NCBI GenBank assembly: GCA_905182815.1
Contig: CAJJCX010000001.1
Location: forward strand, 310,001 to 374,000
Source: an uncultured Candidatus Thioglobus sp.
GTDB lineage: Bacteria; Pseudomonadota; Gammaproteobacteria; PS1; Pseudothioglobaceae
Direction of reading: 5' to 3'
Length of the DNA stretch: 64,000 bases
The notes below the pieces were generated by a model. It made no database searches. It had not been told where the DNA came from and worked only from the letters and a program-made list of their open reading frames with translations. Numbering within the stretch: the first letter of the stretch is position 1; each line of letters begins with the position of its first letter. Positions 38,757 to 49,500 of this stretch are shown here, piece by piece. A program made the translations under genes and the position numbers.

Positions 38757-39908
38757 ATGGCAATTCATTTTACAAATGAAGAGTTCAAAAAAAGACAGAA
38801 GAATGTTATTTCAGAACTCAATAAGAAAAACCTTGATGGCATTTTAATATTTCGCCAAGAGAGTATGTATTATCTGAGTGGCTATGACAGCTTTGGGTAT
38901 GCCATGTTTCAATGCCTATACCTTGGAGTAGACGGAAGAATGGTTTTGCTCACAAGGGCTCCAGACCTTGCACAAGCTGAGTTAACGTCAATACTTGATG
39001 ACATTAGGATTTGGAAAGACGAAGCCGGAATGAATCCTGCTCAAAATTTAAAGCTTCTATTGAAAGAATTTCACTGTGAAAATAAAAAATTAGGAGTTGA
39101 GTACGACAGTGTGGGATTAACTGCTCACAACTATCGACTTTTAGATAGCGCACTAAAAGGATTTTGTTCGCTTGACGACGCATCAAACTTGGTTAATAAA
39201 TTGCGCTACATTAAAAGTGAAAAAGAGCTTGAATTTATAAGGACTGCAGCAACTCTTGCAGATGAAGCGTACAAAGCGGGCATTGAATTGACTCATTCTG
39301 GTGCTTTTGAAGGCGATATTTTGGCTGCGATGCAAGGCGCTGTGTTTAAAGGTGGAGGTACCTATGCTGGAAATGAATTTATAATTGGCTCTGGAGAGCA
39401 TGCATTACTTTGTAGATATCACTCTGGCCCAAGACACCTTAGTGAGGTTGATCAAATGACACTAGAATGGGCTGGGTGTTACCGCAGGTATCATGCCGCT
39501 ATGATGCGAACTGTTATTATTGGAGAGGCAACTGAGCAACACCAAGACATGCATAGAGTCGCAACGCAAGCACTTGAAGCGTGTGAAGATGCTTTAATTC
39601 CAGGCAACACGTTGGGTGATGTCTTTTTAGCGCATTCAAATGTCATGGATAGAGGTGGCTACAGAGATCACCGCTTAAATGCCTGTGGATACACAATGGG
39701 CTGTGCCTATGCCCCAATTTGGGTAGATTATCCGATGATATTCGAAGGTAATTCCATGGTGGTTGAAGAAAATATGGTCTTCTTTCTGCATATGATTATT
39801 ATGAACAGAGATAGTAGGCTTGCAATGTGTCCGGGGCATACTGTCATTGTTGGCTCTAATGGAGTAGAGAGGTTGAGCAAAACAACATTAGATTTAGAGG
39901 TAAGATAA
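38757..39908 (+). CDS. M24-family creatinase/Xaa-Pro-peptidase-like protein lacking metal ligands
   Basis: The 383-residue protein has the two-domain M24 layout (creatinase_N then pita-bread fold). Aligning on the conserved Arg-Thr after the second ligand, the usual metal residues look replaced: LEWAGCYRRYHAAMMRT has Glu and Ala where peptidases have two Asp, CGYTMG replaces the His motif, and VFFLHMI has His in place of a Glu. A metal-independent, creatinase-like hydrolase is therefore more likely than a peptidase. It follows the oxoprolinase-like gene by 39 bases and precedes DUF1989 by 3. Confidence 0.8.
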   Translation: MAIHFTNEEFKKRQKNVISELNKKNLDGILIFRQESMYYLSGYDSFGYAMFQCLYLGVDGRMVLLTRAPDLAQAELTSILDDIRIWKDEAGMNPAQNLKLLLKEFHCENKKLGVEYDSVGLTAHNYRLLDSALKGFCSLDDASNLVNKLRYIKSEKELEFIRTAATLADEAYKAGIELTHSGAFEGDILAAMQGAVFKGGGTYAGNEFIIGSGEHALLCRYHSGPRHLSEVDQMTLEWAGCYRRYHAAMMRTVIIGEATEQHQDMHRVATQALEACEDALIPGNTLGDVFLAHSNVMDRGGYRDHRLNACGYTMGCAYAPIWVDYPMIFEGNSMVVEENMVFFLHMIIMNRDSRLAMCPGHTVIVGSNGVERLSKTTLDLEVR

Positions 39909-39911
39909 CTT

Positions 39912-40775
39912 ATGAAAACAATAAAGCAAAATCAAGAGCCAAGTGATGCCCAAGAGCGGCGTGCAATTAAGCCAGTTATCTGTTACCCAATAGATAATTT
40001 ACCATCCCACGACTCAAGTCTTTATGCCAACGCAAGAAGTAAAATGAAGCTTGTTGAATCAATAATTATTCCTCCAAGGGATGCTAAAGCATTTGAAGTT
40101 CCTGCGGGTCATTTTTTTCGAATTGTCAGTGTTGAAGGGCCGCAAGTTGGAGATTTAAATCTGTGGAATAGAGACAATATTAGTGAGCACTTTTTCAGTG
40201 GAAAAACCAGAGCCCTCCACGGAACTCATGTTAGTACAGGTGACAAGCTGTACTCAAATCTTCCTTTCCTAAGACCGATGGCAACAATTACTCATGACAC
40301 TCTAGATTGGTATGGCTGGGATGAGGACGGCGGAAGCGTTCATGACGTTATTGGAACGCGTTGTGACCCATACACTCATATGTCTTTGAATAACGAAGAA
40401 TACCATTACTGCTGTCATTCAAATTTATGCAGAACTCTGTCTAATCATCAACATGCAAAAATTTCTGAAATAGAAATGAAAGTTCATGATGTTCTTAATG
40501 TTTTTATGTGCACAGGTTTTACAAAAGAAACGCATCAGTACTTTATGAAGGCAAGCCCTGTAAGGCCCGATGATTTTATTGAATTTTTCGCAGAAATAGA
40601 TTTACTAGGTGCTTTGTCTGCATGCCCTGGTGGTGATTGTAGTTCAAGCCATTCGAGCGATTCTGCAAAATGTTACCCATTAAAAGTAGAAGTTTATAAG
40701 CCAAACGACGGCACTCTAAAGCAATGGACATCACCATCCTTAAATAAATATTCTAAAAACCATGGATTAAGTTAA
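39912..40775 (+). CDS. DUF1989 urea carboxylase-associated family protein
   Basis: The 287-residue product shows the DUF1989 signatures: IIIPPRDAKAFEVPAGHFFRI near residue 53, GPQVGDLNLWN, RALHGTHVS, and a Cys/His-rich segment (GTRCDPYTH and YHYCCHSNLC) that probably binds metal. Family members occur with urea or guanidine-utilisation genes, and some act in nitrogen-compound breakdown. Together with its two upstream genes it suggests catabolism of a cyclic or ureido nitrogen compound. It starts three bases after the M24-like gene. Confidence 0.85.
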   Translation: MKTIKQNQEPSDAQERRAIKPVICYPIDNLPSHDSSLYANARSKMKLVESIIIPPRDAKAFEVPAGHFFRIVSVEGPQVGDLNLWNRDNISEHFFSGKTRALHGTHVSTGDKLYSNLPFLRPMATITHDTLDWYGWDEDGGSVHDVIGTRCDPYTHMSLNNEEYHYCCHSNLCRTLSNHQHAKISEIEMKVHDVLNVFMCTGFTKETHQYFMKASPVRPDDFIEFFAEIDLLGALSACPGGDCSSSHSSDSAKCYPLKVEVYKPNDGTLKQWTSPSLNKYSKNHGLS

Positions 40776-40830
40776 TGAATAGCTTTGGATAAAATTAACA
40801 GTTGTGAATTAATAAAAACTTGTGTTGTGT

Positions 40831-41979
40831 CTAAATCATCTTAGTCGCATACCAGTTACAAAATGAGGCAACGTTTTCTTCCATTAGAGGAGAAAATTGA
40901 CCCTGCAGTGATGGTGAATTTCGAAGCCCTTTATGTTGATTCTCTAGAGCAATAATGTCCTCACTCATGGCGTCATCAAGGCGCTGATAATAGGCCTGAG
41001 ACTTTTCATTAAAATCAGGTAGCTCTGTTGTACTTTTTGGAAAACAAATGCTTTGACGTATTTGGCAGCGCTCTGAACTGATTGGAGTGGCTTCATAAAC
41101 CCAGATCGCCTCTTGGCTTGCTGCAAAAGTCATATTTGGAAAAATCCAGCTATACCGAGCTCCAAGGCTCCATGGCTCAGTTAAACTCGTCATTTTTGGT
41201 AAAGCGCTGAGTTGTTGGGCCTCAAGTAGGGCGCCAGTTCCAGAGGTAAGTCCAAACTGACTCGCATAGTCACCCGATGTAATGTCTGACTCTTCAGGCT
41301 TCCAATAGAGATTATCGATGCTGGTTGGGTGCACGTTGTTCAGGTGGTAGTATTCATTAAAAACATCTAAAAATGCCTTCCAATTGCACTGCACTTCAAA
41401 GGCTTGACGCCTTGTCGTTACAAGATCGTTCAATGCCCAAGGCTTATGAAGTTTTGCAAAATCGCCTAACTGCTTCTCTAAATTTGTTGACTCACTCCCA
41501 ATAAAAGCAAACAAAAAGCCTTCTACTTCTTTTAGGTCATACTCAATCAGTGAGTGCTCTGAGAAATCAAAATTTGGATTTTTATCCATCTCTTTGGCGT
41601 GAATTAGGACTCCATCTTGTGAATATGTCCAGCCATGAAAAGGGCAACTAATTGCTTGGCATTGTCCGTTACCCTCTAACAACTTAGCGCCGCGATGCCT
41701 ACAGGTATTTGCATATAACCGCAAAGCTTTATCTTGATCACGAATCAATAAAAGTGCTTGACCGCATAACTCTAATGCTTCATATTCACCCGGAAGCATC
41801 AATCTATCTGCCCGACCTAACCCCAGCCATTGATCTGTAAAAATACGTTTTTTTTCTTGTGTAAAAATAGAATTCTGCCAATAGAATTCAAAAGGGAGGC
41901 TCCTTCTATGAGGCAGTGGTAAAGAGCATAGCTTTAGATTTTTTAGTAGTTTATTTTCAATTTTCTCGCTGTTTTTCAT
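40831..41979 (-). CDS. Rieske non-heme iron oxygenase alpha subunit
   Basis: The 382-residue protein has a Rieske [2Fe-2S] domain (CRHRGAKLLEG and CPFHGWTYS, near residues 87-115) and a catalytic SRPBCC domain with iron-binding His residues in NEYYHLNNVHPTS near residue 200. Such proteins hydroxylate or demethylate small substrates; relatives include the carnitine and stachydrine demethylases. No reductase partner is adjacent. It converges on the DUF1989 gene and may belong to the same nitrogen-scavenging region. Confidence 0.88.
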   Translation of the reverse strand: MKNSEKIENKLLKNLKLCSLPLPHRRSLPFEFYWQNSIFTQEKKRIFTDQWLGLGRADRLMLPGEYEALELCGQALLLIRDQDKALRLYANTCRHRGAKLLEGNGQCQAISCPFHGWTYSQDGVLIHAKEMDKNPNFDFSEHSLIEYDLKEVEGFLFAFIGSESTNLEKQLGDFAKLHKPWALNDLVTTRRQAFEVQCNWKAFLDVFNEYYHLNNVHPTSIDNLYWKPEESDITSGDYASQFGLTSGTGALLEAQQLSALPKMTSLTEPWSLGARYSWIFPNMTFAASQEAIWVYEATPISSERCQIRQSICFPKSTTELPDFNEKSQAYYQRLDDAMSEDIIALENQHKGLRNSPSLQGQFSPLMEENVASFCNWYATKMI

Positions 41980-42134
41980 CGTTAATTGCTTTAATTGATT
42001 TTTAAATAATACATTGTTATTTTGAATTACATTGGAGCATGAGTCTACCCATAATAAATATTTTGATAAATAATATATTAAATAGGATTACAATATAACC
42101 TCAACTATTTTTTTAATTACAGGGGAGAGTAATT

Positions 42135-43769
42135 TTGAAACACTTATACAAAATGCATTCAATAGGTTTGCAAAAAATAATTCCAGGTGTGCTTTTGAGC
42201 TTTGTTGTTACATTGGGCTTCTTTAGCCAATCGTCAATAGCTGCAAGTCACAAGGTTCTAAACTTAACAATACTTCATACAAATGATTTTCATGCTCGTT
42301 TTAGGCCTATTAGTAAGTACGATAATAATTGCTCTGCTGAGAACAATGCTGAAGGAAAATGTTTTGGCGGCTCCGCTCGTCTAATTACAGCAATTGAGGA
42401 TGCACGCTCAAGGCATGAAAATACAGTACTTTTAGACGGTGGTGATCAGTTCCAAGGGACTCTTTTCTATAACCTTTATAAGGGTAAGGTTGCAGCAGAA
42501 ATGATGAATAAACTTGGTTACGATGGAATGACTGTTGGAAACCATGAGTTTGATGATGGCCCTGAAACCTTAAGAGCATTTATGGATGCGGTTAACTTTC
42601 CAGTGCTTATGGCAAATGCAAATGTTGATATGGAGCCAGAACTTAAGGGTAAGCTTCAAAAATCAACGGTCATAGAGAGAAGTGGTCATAAAATTGGACT
42701 GATAGGCCTTGTTACAGAGGACGTTGTTGATATTTCGAGTCCTGGTGATAATATTATATTCACGGATGCTATTACTGCTGCGCAAGCTGAGGTCGATTCT
42801 TTGACAGCAGCTGGAGTTGGCATAATCATACTTATGTCACATTCTTCATACGAAATTGACAAAGAAATTGCAGCCAACACAACAGGTATTGATGTAATTG
42901 TTGGTGGTCATGATAATGCTTATCTATCAAACATTAGCGATAGAGCAAAAGGACCTTATCCAACCGTTGTTAATGGCACTCAAATTGTACAAGCTTATGC
43001 CTATGGTAAATACTTAGGTGAGCTCTCAGTTGTCTTTGATGATGAAGGTGAGGTTATCTCTGCAACAGGTGAGCCAATTACGATTGACGGCTCTGTCAAT
43101 GAGAATAGTCAAATAGTTGCTCGCTTAGATGAATTAGAGAAGCCAATAACAGATCTTAAAGAAACTCTAGTTGGAAACGTTTCTAGCTCTTTAAATGGCG
43201 ATAGAGCTGTTTGCCGAGTTCAAGAATGTGATATGGGTAATATGATAACGGACGCAATGAGAGCGGCAGGAATGGAAAAAGGTTATTCGATTGCTCTTGC
43301 AAACTCAGGAGGCATTCGAGCCTCTCTTGATGCTGGGCAGGTTACATTGGGCGAGATAATGACTATCCTTCCATTTCAAAACACAATGTCAACCTTCAAG
43401 GTTACGGGTAAGCAGTTACTTGCAGCGATTGAAAATGGTGTGAGCCAGGTTGAGGATGGCTCAGGTCGATTCCCTCAAGTTTCTGGAATGCGCTTCTCAT
43501 TTGATGCGTCAAAACCTGCTAATGAAAGGGTGACTTCAATTGAAATCCAAGAGAGTAATGGGTCTTTTAGTGCTCTGAATCTATACGGTACATACGGTAT
43601 GGTTTCTAATAACTTTATTCGTGCTGGTGGTGATGGTTATAAAATGTTCAGGTCTGCAACAGATATCTATGACTTTGGTCCAGATCTAGCCGATGTTGTT
43701 GTCGATTATATTAAGGCAAATCCAGGTTACTCAGGTTTCACTGATAATCGAATTACGCAAGTTAAGTAA
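42135..43769 (+). CDS. secreted 5'-nucleotidase / 2',3'-cyclic phosphodiesterase (UshA-like)
   Basis: This 544-residue periplasmic enzyme has a signal peptide (hydrophobic core about residues 18-33, cleavage after SIAA near 37) and the metallophosphatase motifs LHTNDFHARF, DGGDQFQG and GNHEFDDG. Its C-terminal nucleotide-binding domain holds GNMITDAMRAAG and ANSGGIRASL. It releases phosphate and nucleosides from extracellular nucleotides. A strong terminator follows. The pseudouridine genes nearby also fit nucleoside salvage. Confidence 0.92.
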   Translation: MKHLYKMHSIGLQKIIPGVLLSFVVTLGFFSQSSIAASHKVLNLTILHTNDFHARFRPISKYDNNCSAENNAEGKCFGGSARLITAIEDARSRHENTVLLDGGDQFQGTLFYNLYKGKVAAEMMNKLGYDGMTVGNHEFDDGPETLRAFMDAVNFPVLMANANVDMEPELKGKLQKSTVIERSGHKIGLIGLVTEDVVDISSPGDNIIFTDAITAAQAEVDSLTAAGVGIIILMSHSSYEIDKEIAANTTGIDVIVGGHDNAYLSNISDRAKGPYPTVVNGTQIVQAYAYGKYLGELSVVFDDEGEVISATGEPITIDGSVNENSQIVARLDELEKPITDLKETLVGNVSSSLNGDRAVCRVQECDMGNMITDAMRAAGMEKGYSIALANSGGIRASLDAGQVTLGEIMTILPFQNTMSTFKVTGKQLLAAIENGVSQVEDGSGRFPQVSGMRFSFDASKPANERVTSIEIQESNGSFSALNLYGTYGMVSNNFIRAGGDGYKMFRSATDIYDFGPDLADVVVDYIKANPGYSGFTDNRITQVK

Positions 43770-43774
43770 TTTTT

Positions 43775-43805
43775 AAAAGGGCCCTAATAGGGCCCTTTTT
43801 TTTAT
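43775..43805 (+). terminator. intrinsic terminator after the 5'-nucleotidase gene
   Basis: AAAAGGGCCC and GGGCCCTTTT pair over a five-base loop, followed by a T-tract. It starts six bases after the stop codon. Confidence 0.92.
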
Positions 43806-43914
43806 TAGTTTCTACATTTTAAATAGCTCAAAAACCTGTTTTAAAAAAGGGTCAAAAAAAACCATTGTTAATTCGAGGGTAATTAATAATCTTTCAAGGT
43901 ATATTTTTTCACTA

Positions 43915-43933
43915 ATAACTAATGGTTAGTTAT
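43915..43933. promoter_or_regulatory. inverted repeat upstream of proteorhodopsin
   Basis: ATAACTAATGGTTAGTTAT has two perfect eight-base arms around TGG, ending 29 bases before the proteorhodopsin start codon and before its ribosome site (GGGAG). It may be an operator or a leader hairpin. Confidence 0.45.
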
Positions 43934-43962
43934 TGTTAATTTAATTTATTTAGGGAGTTCTT

Positions 43963-44692
43963 ATGAGCGACACGAGTTTATTTTTACAAGCTGGCGATTT
44001 TGTTGGCGTTTCATTCTGGATAGTGTCTGTGGCGATGGTTGCTGCTACAGTATTTTTCTTTTATGAAGGTATGGCAGTAAATAAAGAGTGGAGACTGTCA
44101 ATGACAGTTGCAGGTTTGGTAACGTTGGTTGCTGCTGTCCACTATTATTACATGAGAGATTACTGGGTAGCTTCGGTTATCGCAGGAGCTCCTGATTCTC
44201 CAATCGTATATAGATATATCGACTGGTTAATTACAGTGCCATTATTGATGATTGAATTCTTCATCATTCTTGAAAGCAGTAGGCGCTTCAGTATCAACAA
44301 ACTCTTTTTGGAGATTGTTAGTAGGTACTCTAGTCATGCTTATTGGTGGATTCGCAGGTGAGGCGCATTTAATATCCGCTTCTATGGGATTTGTCATCGG
44401 TATGATAGGTTGGGCAATCATCATCTGGGAAATCTTCGGTGGTGAGGCTAGTAAAGCAGCTGAGGCAAATGCAAGCGTAAAGTCTGCATTCAATGCTCTT
44501 AGAATTATTGTTTTAGTAGGCTGGGCTATTTACCCTCTTGGATATGTCTTCGGATATATGATGGGAAGTGTCGATGCAGGAACTTTAAACATTGTTTATA
44601 ACCTTGCAGATTTTGTTAACAAAATCTTATTTGGTTTAATTATTTGGAATGTTGCAGTGCAATCAAGCGCAGCTGTCAGCAAGAAGAAGTAA
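43963..44692 (+). CDS. proteorhodopsin, green-tuned proton pump (one frameshift)
   Basis: This seven-helix retinal protein pumps protons out in light. The frame breaks near 44272; removing one G (ATTCTTGAAAGC) joins it into a 242-residue protein. In the corrected numbering the proton acceptor is Asp87 in RYIDWL, the donor Glu98, the tuning residue Leu95 (green-absorbing), a conserved His60, and the retinal Lys220 in FVNKILFGLIIW. No signal peptide is seen. No carotenoid or retinal-synthesis gene is in the window. An inverted repeat precedes it and a terminator follows. Confidence 0.93.
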
Positions 44693-44714
44693 ACATAACT
44701 TTAAATAAGTTCAT

Positions 44715-44745
44715 AAAAAGCCCTCTTCATTGAGGGCTTTTTTTT
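44715..44745 (+). terminator. intrinsic terminator after proteorhodopsin
   Basis: AAAAGCCCTC and GAGGGCTTTT pair over TTCATT, followed by a T-tract, about 23 bases after the stop codon. Confidence 0.92.
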
Positions 44746-44771
44746 AGCTTTTTGTTAATAGATCAAATTTA

Positions 44772-44891
44772 CTACAACTTATTCCTTCGACACCTTTCAC
44801 TGCAGTAGAGGACGTTCTCCCAGTCTTTACGCCATTTTTTTCTCCAGGTGAAGGGCTTATTGCAAGTTTTACAAATCTTCTCTAATTTCAT
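44772..44891 (-). CDS. DUF2256 mini-protein
   Basis: A 39-residue gene reads from the ATG at 44891: it has CKTC near residue 7, [12 protein letters not shown], then YCSERCRR. This CxxC...CxxxC pattern with the Trp/Lys/Arg core is that of DUF2256, a tiny putative zinc-binding family often found beside cryptochrome or photolyase genes. Its ATG overlaps the TGA of the photolyase-related gene (ATGA), so the two are translationally coupled. Its function is unknown. Confidence 0.85.
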   Translation of the reverse strand: MKLEKICKTCNKPFTWRKKWRKDWENVLYCSERCRRNKL

Positions 44892-46378
44892 CGAGTATGG
44901 GCCTTAATAAATTTTTCTGCCTCGCCAAAGATAAGCTCTTTCCTTTCTTGTGACATTCTGTCTAATAGTTTGGGTTGAAGGGATAATCTAGGGTTAGATT
45001 CATAGAACTTTCTATTTTTTTGAATGAACCTCCAATAAAGTCCGTCAACTGCATTGCACCATTCACCTTTTTTGTAGTTACTCATTTTAAGTAGGTAATT
45101 TGAGCCACAGGTGTAAGGCTTGGTTGACATTAGGCCGCCATCAGAATAGGTTGCCATTCCGAACACATTTGGAACCATAACCCACTCGGAAGAGTCAATA
45201 TACATCTCCATAAACCACCTGTATATTTCTTTGGGATCAATTTCGCAAAGATTCATCAGGTTGCTTATGACCATAAGTCTAGGTATGTGATGGTTGTATC
45301 CATCTTGTATTGCAGTAATGATAGAATCATCTAAAGGCGCTATTCCAGTTGAGCCTTCGTACCAGCTTGAAGTTAACTTGCCAGTATGTCCCCAATAGTT
45401 TTTATTTGATTGGTAGTCACCTTTTGTTTGATATACGCCTCTGATAAACTCACGCCAACCTAAGACTTGCCTTACAAAGCCTTCCAATGAGTTCATGGGG
45501 ATTTGATAAGTATCAGCGCTATCTAGTAGGGTTTGAATAACTTTTTGAGGAGACAAAAGCCCTATATTCATTGAGGCGCTGATGCAGCTATGAAACAAAA
45601 AGTTTTTGCCTTCTAGCATTGCGTCTTCATAAATACCAAAATTAGTCATTCTCTGCTTTAAAAAATCTTCAAATTGACTCTCAGCATCACGTCGATTAAC
45701 AGGAAACCATGGATTATCAAGGCTTCCAGGGTGGTCATTAAAATGCTGCATAATGAGGCTACAAACTTCATCATGGTGTAACGATTGCTTAGTATTTGGC
45801 AGCTCAGGAATCAAAGTATTAGCAGGAATTTTTTTTCGATTTTCTGCATCAAAGGACCATTTACCGCCCAAAGGCTTGTTGTCTTCATCCATCAAAATGT
45901 TGAATTTTTTCCTTGCGTGCTGATAGAAATTCCCCATTCTAAGGGCTTTTTTATCCTTCATTAGTGAATAAAGCTCTTCCCTAGAAAACAGAAACATTGG
46001 CGACTGGTGAACTTTAAACTTAACATTACTCTTAGTTAAGCCTTCAAGTAATTCAGTTTCAAAGGTCTTGTCTTCAATTTCAAATACATTTACCTGCTCT
46101 ATTTCATTATCCAAAACGTAATCAACAAGACACTCTAGATAAGATTGATTTTCAATTCGATCATTTAAGGCAAAGTATCCAACAGAGATGCCCAAAGACT
46201 CAAGCTCTTCTTTGTACTCACGCATTGCACATAGAAACAAGTAAAGCTTGAGTTTGTGATGTTTTTCATAGCTGCAAAGATCAAAGTCTTCTGCCATAAA
46301 GACCTCATTACAGCCCAGCTCTTGAAGTAATTTGGGCTCAAAGAGTTGGTTTCCTAGAATTACAAACATGCTTTTCAT
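44888..46378 (-). CDS. photolyase-related protein (DPRP/FeS-BCP family)
   Basis: This 496-residue flavoprotein resembles prokaryotic (6-4) photolyases of the PhrB type: an N-terminal ILGNQLF Rossmann domain, [12 protein letters not shown] and [18 protein letters not shown] in the FAD domain. PhrB carries four Cys for a [4Fe-4S] cluster. Here the Cys in LMNLCEI and [10 protein letters not shown] are kept, but the MSDYCxxC pair reads MSNYKKGE, so two ligands are missing. It may repair UV lesions or sense light. It faces proteorhodopsin and overlaps the DUF2256 gene. Confidence 0.88.
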   Translation of the reverse strand: MKSMFVILGNQLFEPKLLQELGCNEVFMAEDFDLCSYEKHHKLKLYLFLCAMREYKEELESLGISVGYFALNDRIENQSYLECLVDYVLDNEIEQVNVFEIEDKTFETELLEGLTKSNVKFKVHQSPMFLFSREELYSLMKDKKALRMGNFYQHARKKFNILMDEDNKPLGGKWSFDAENRKKIPANTLIPELPNTKQSLHHDEVCSLIMQHFNDHPGSLDNPWFPVNRRDAESQFEDFLKQRMTNFGIYEDAMLEGKNFLFHSCISASMNIGLLSPQKVIQTLLDSADTYQIPMNSLEGFVRQVLGWREFIRGVYQTKGDYQSNKNYWGHTGKLTSSWYEGSTGIAPLDDSIITAIQDGYNHHIPRLMVISNLMNLCEIDPKEIYRWFMEMYIDSSEWVMVPNVFGMATYSDGGLMSTKPYTCGSNYLLKMSNYKKGEWCNAVDGLYWRFIQKNRKFYESNPRLSLQPKLLDRMSQERKELIFGEAEKFIKAHTR

Positions 46379-46557
46379 TTATGCTTAATTTTAGTTAATT
46401 AATAGCTATCAAATTTTAAAGCATCAAGTCATAAATTATTGATTTTATTCACTAAAAAATGTATAAAAAAAACGGATTATAAGTTCACCAAGTCTTCACT
46501 ATTTCTTTACGTACCATCTATATAATATTTTGGTTGAAGTTAAAGTAAGAGAAAATT

Positions 46558-49500
46558 ATGGATTCGTTTTTAAATTTCCTTGTACGTCAAAAAAAACTCG
46601 CACTATTATTTACGTTGTCAATTGTCGTATTAGGCTTTATGACGCTCCAAAAAATTCAGCGTGATACCTACCCGGTTATTGAATTTGATCGGCTCTCAAT
46701 AAATACTTCTTACCCAAGCGCCTCTCCGAGGGATGTTGAGAAGAATATTACTAACGTAATTGAGAGCAAAATAAAGGGAATTTATGGAATCAAAGAGCTG
46801 ACATCTACTTCATCTGAAGGGACATCTCGTATAAATATTGAAATTGATGAGGATGTTGATGACATTCAAGAGGTGAAGGCTAGCATTTCTGAGGCGGTCA
46901 ATGAAATTGAAGACTTGCCAGAAGATGCTAATGACCCATTAGTAGTTGACAGGACAAGTACTGAGTGGCCAATCCTTACAATAGTAATCGGTGGAGATGA
47001 CATCAATGTCGAGACTGCTAAAGCCATTGCCAATAATATTGAGAAAAATCTTTCTTTAATTGACGGTATTGCGAACATTAATATTGGTGGAGACTCTGAA
47101 AGAGAGGTACAAATCAGAGTTAATCCAGAAAAGCTTTTACAATACCAACTCTCTTTTGATCAGGTAAGGAGCGCCATCGCTGATCAAAATATACGCTCTG
47201 CTATTGGTGATAATAACCAAGGAAGAAATCAAAAAAATATCGTTATTATCTCTGAATATCAAGACAAAGAATCTTTAGAGGACGTTGTTGTAAAGTCCAG
47301 CTATGATGGGCCAACAATTCTATTAAAGGACATTGCCTCAATTGATGAAGGTGAAATTGGTTTCAATACAATTACTCGAATTAATGGGACTAAGGGCTTC
47401 GTCCTCAAGGTTACAAAAACAGAAAAAGCAGACGTTATTAGAACCATTGAAAAAGTAAGAGAGACTTTGGATGTCCTTAAAGAATCATACCCTTCAAATA
47501 TCAATTTAATTGTTACCGATGACAGATCAAAGCCAGTATCTAACCGATTAAATATTGTAACTAACAATGCCTTAGTAGGGCTAGCCTTAATTATGGTTGT
47601 TTTAGGCTTATTTTTATCTTTTAAGACTGCATTCTGGGTTGCTATAAGTATCCCTGTGACTCTTTTAGGGACGGTTGCTTTTCTTGGCTTTGTAGGCGAA
47701 ACAATTAACTTAATCTCATTAATTGGAATGGTTTTAGTCTTAGGCTTAGTTGTGGATGACAGCATTATCATAGCTGAAAGTATTCACCACTATAAAGAAA
47801 AGGGGGGTGACGTCTATCAAAATATTGTTGATGGCTTTAAAAGGGTAATCATGCCTGTTGTGACGACTATATTAACTACAATCCTTGCAATATCAACCGT
47901 TCTAATAATGAGTGGAACGACCGGTAAATTTATATACATATTACCTATTACTGTTATCTGCGCTTTAACATTCTCATTTCTTGAAGTGAGTATCGCTCTG
48001 CCTGCTCACATGTCTGGCAGTAAGGTCAGCAAACAAAAAACATGGTTTAAGCCTGTCGAAAGATGGTTTGAAAAAGTCCTAGTCGTAATCCTTAGGTGGC
48101 GCTTTATAGTTTTAAGTCTTTTTATTGCGCTTCTTGCATTCAGTGCTTATGTTGGCATGAAGGAAATTACTTATATTCAGTGGCCATCGAGCGGCACAAA
48201 CTCGATAAATATGCGCATTCAAACGCCACTTGGGACTCCCGTTGAAACAACTGAGCAGTCCATCATTAAAATTGATAATATTATTATCGATAAGGTGGGG
48301 TCAAACCTAGACTTTTTTACGAGCACAATTGGTTCAAGAGCCTCTAATCGAGCATCGATTGCTATTACCTTGACGCCAGCGAATGATCGCGCAATCTCTG
48401 CTAAAGAAATTATTGAGATCCTTAAAGAAGAAACCAAGGATATTGAAGGGGTTTCAAGGATTAACTTTAGAACAAATAGAGGCGGCCCAGGCGGAGCGTT
48501 AGATATTGAGTTAAGTCTAATTGGAAGTAATGATGTTCAGCGCCAGGCCGCTGTTGACCAACTTGAAAAAATACTTAGTAGCTACGACGGAGTCAGCGAC
48601 ATTGATCGTGATGACGATTTGAGTAAAAATCGAATTGAAGTCTTGTTGGATTATGAATCAATGGCAGGGTTAGGAATTCAATACCAGCAGGTATATAGCC
48701 ACTTAAGAACCATATATTCTGGGATGGACGTTTCTGATGTTGATTTTAATAACACCAAGCTAAGCGTTAAAATGTATCTTGGTGATAGCAATTATTCTGA
48801 TGACTATATTACGGAAACCTCTATCAGGAATAATCAGGGAAGAATGATCCCAATGTCTCAATTTGCAAGTGTGGTTGAGACTCCAGGTGATCCAAACTAC
48901 AAGCACTTGAATGGTGAGCGAGTTGTTAAGGTAAGTGCGGCAGTTGAAGACTCAGTAACCACCGCTCAATCTGTCTCAAAAAGAGCACTTGAAGAGCTTG
49001 ATTTGATTAATAATTTTCCTGAAGTTCGTGCCATAGAAGGGGGCAGCTCATTTGAAGCAAAAGAAGCTTTAAGTGATTTTACTTTGGCACTAGGGTTTGC
49101 TGTCTTTGGTATATTCATGTTAATAGCGCTTCTTTTTAATTCATACTCTCAGCCGTTGTTAGTTATTCTTAGTATTCCTTTTGCTTTGATTGGCGTAGTT
49201 TGGGCTTTCTTCTTTCACTCTGAGCCATTTAGTTTTTTTGTTTTATTAGGGGTCTTAGCACTAGTGGGAGTTGTGGTAAATGATTCTTTAGTAATGATCA
49301 GCCATCTGAATTTTATTAAGCAAAGTCAAGACAAAGATAGTTCGTCAATCCAGTGGATTGCGATGGGTGCTAAAGACCGACTAAGGGCAGTAATATTAAC
49401 GACCCTTACAACGCTCGCAGGTGTGTTGCCGCTTATCTATGGCTTTGGAGGTAAAGACGCATTCTTACAACCAATGGTAATGGCGCTGGGGTACGGCTTA

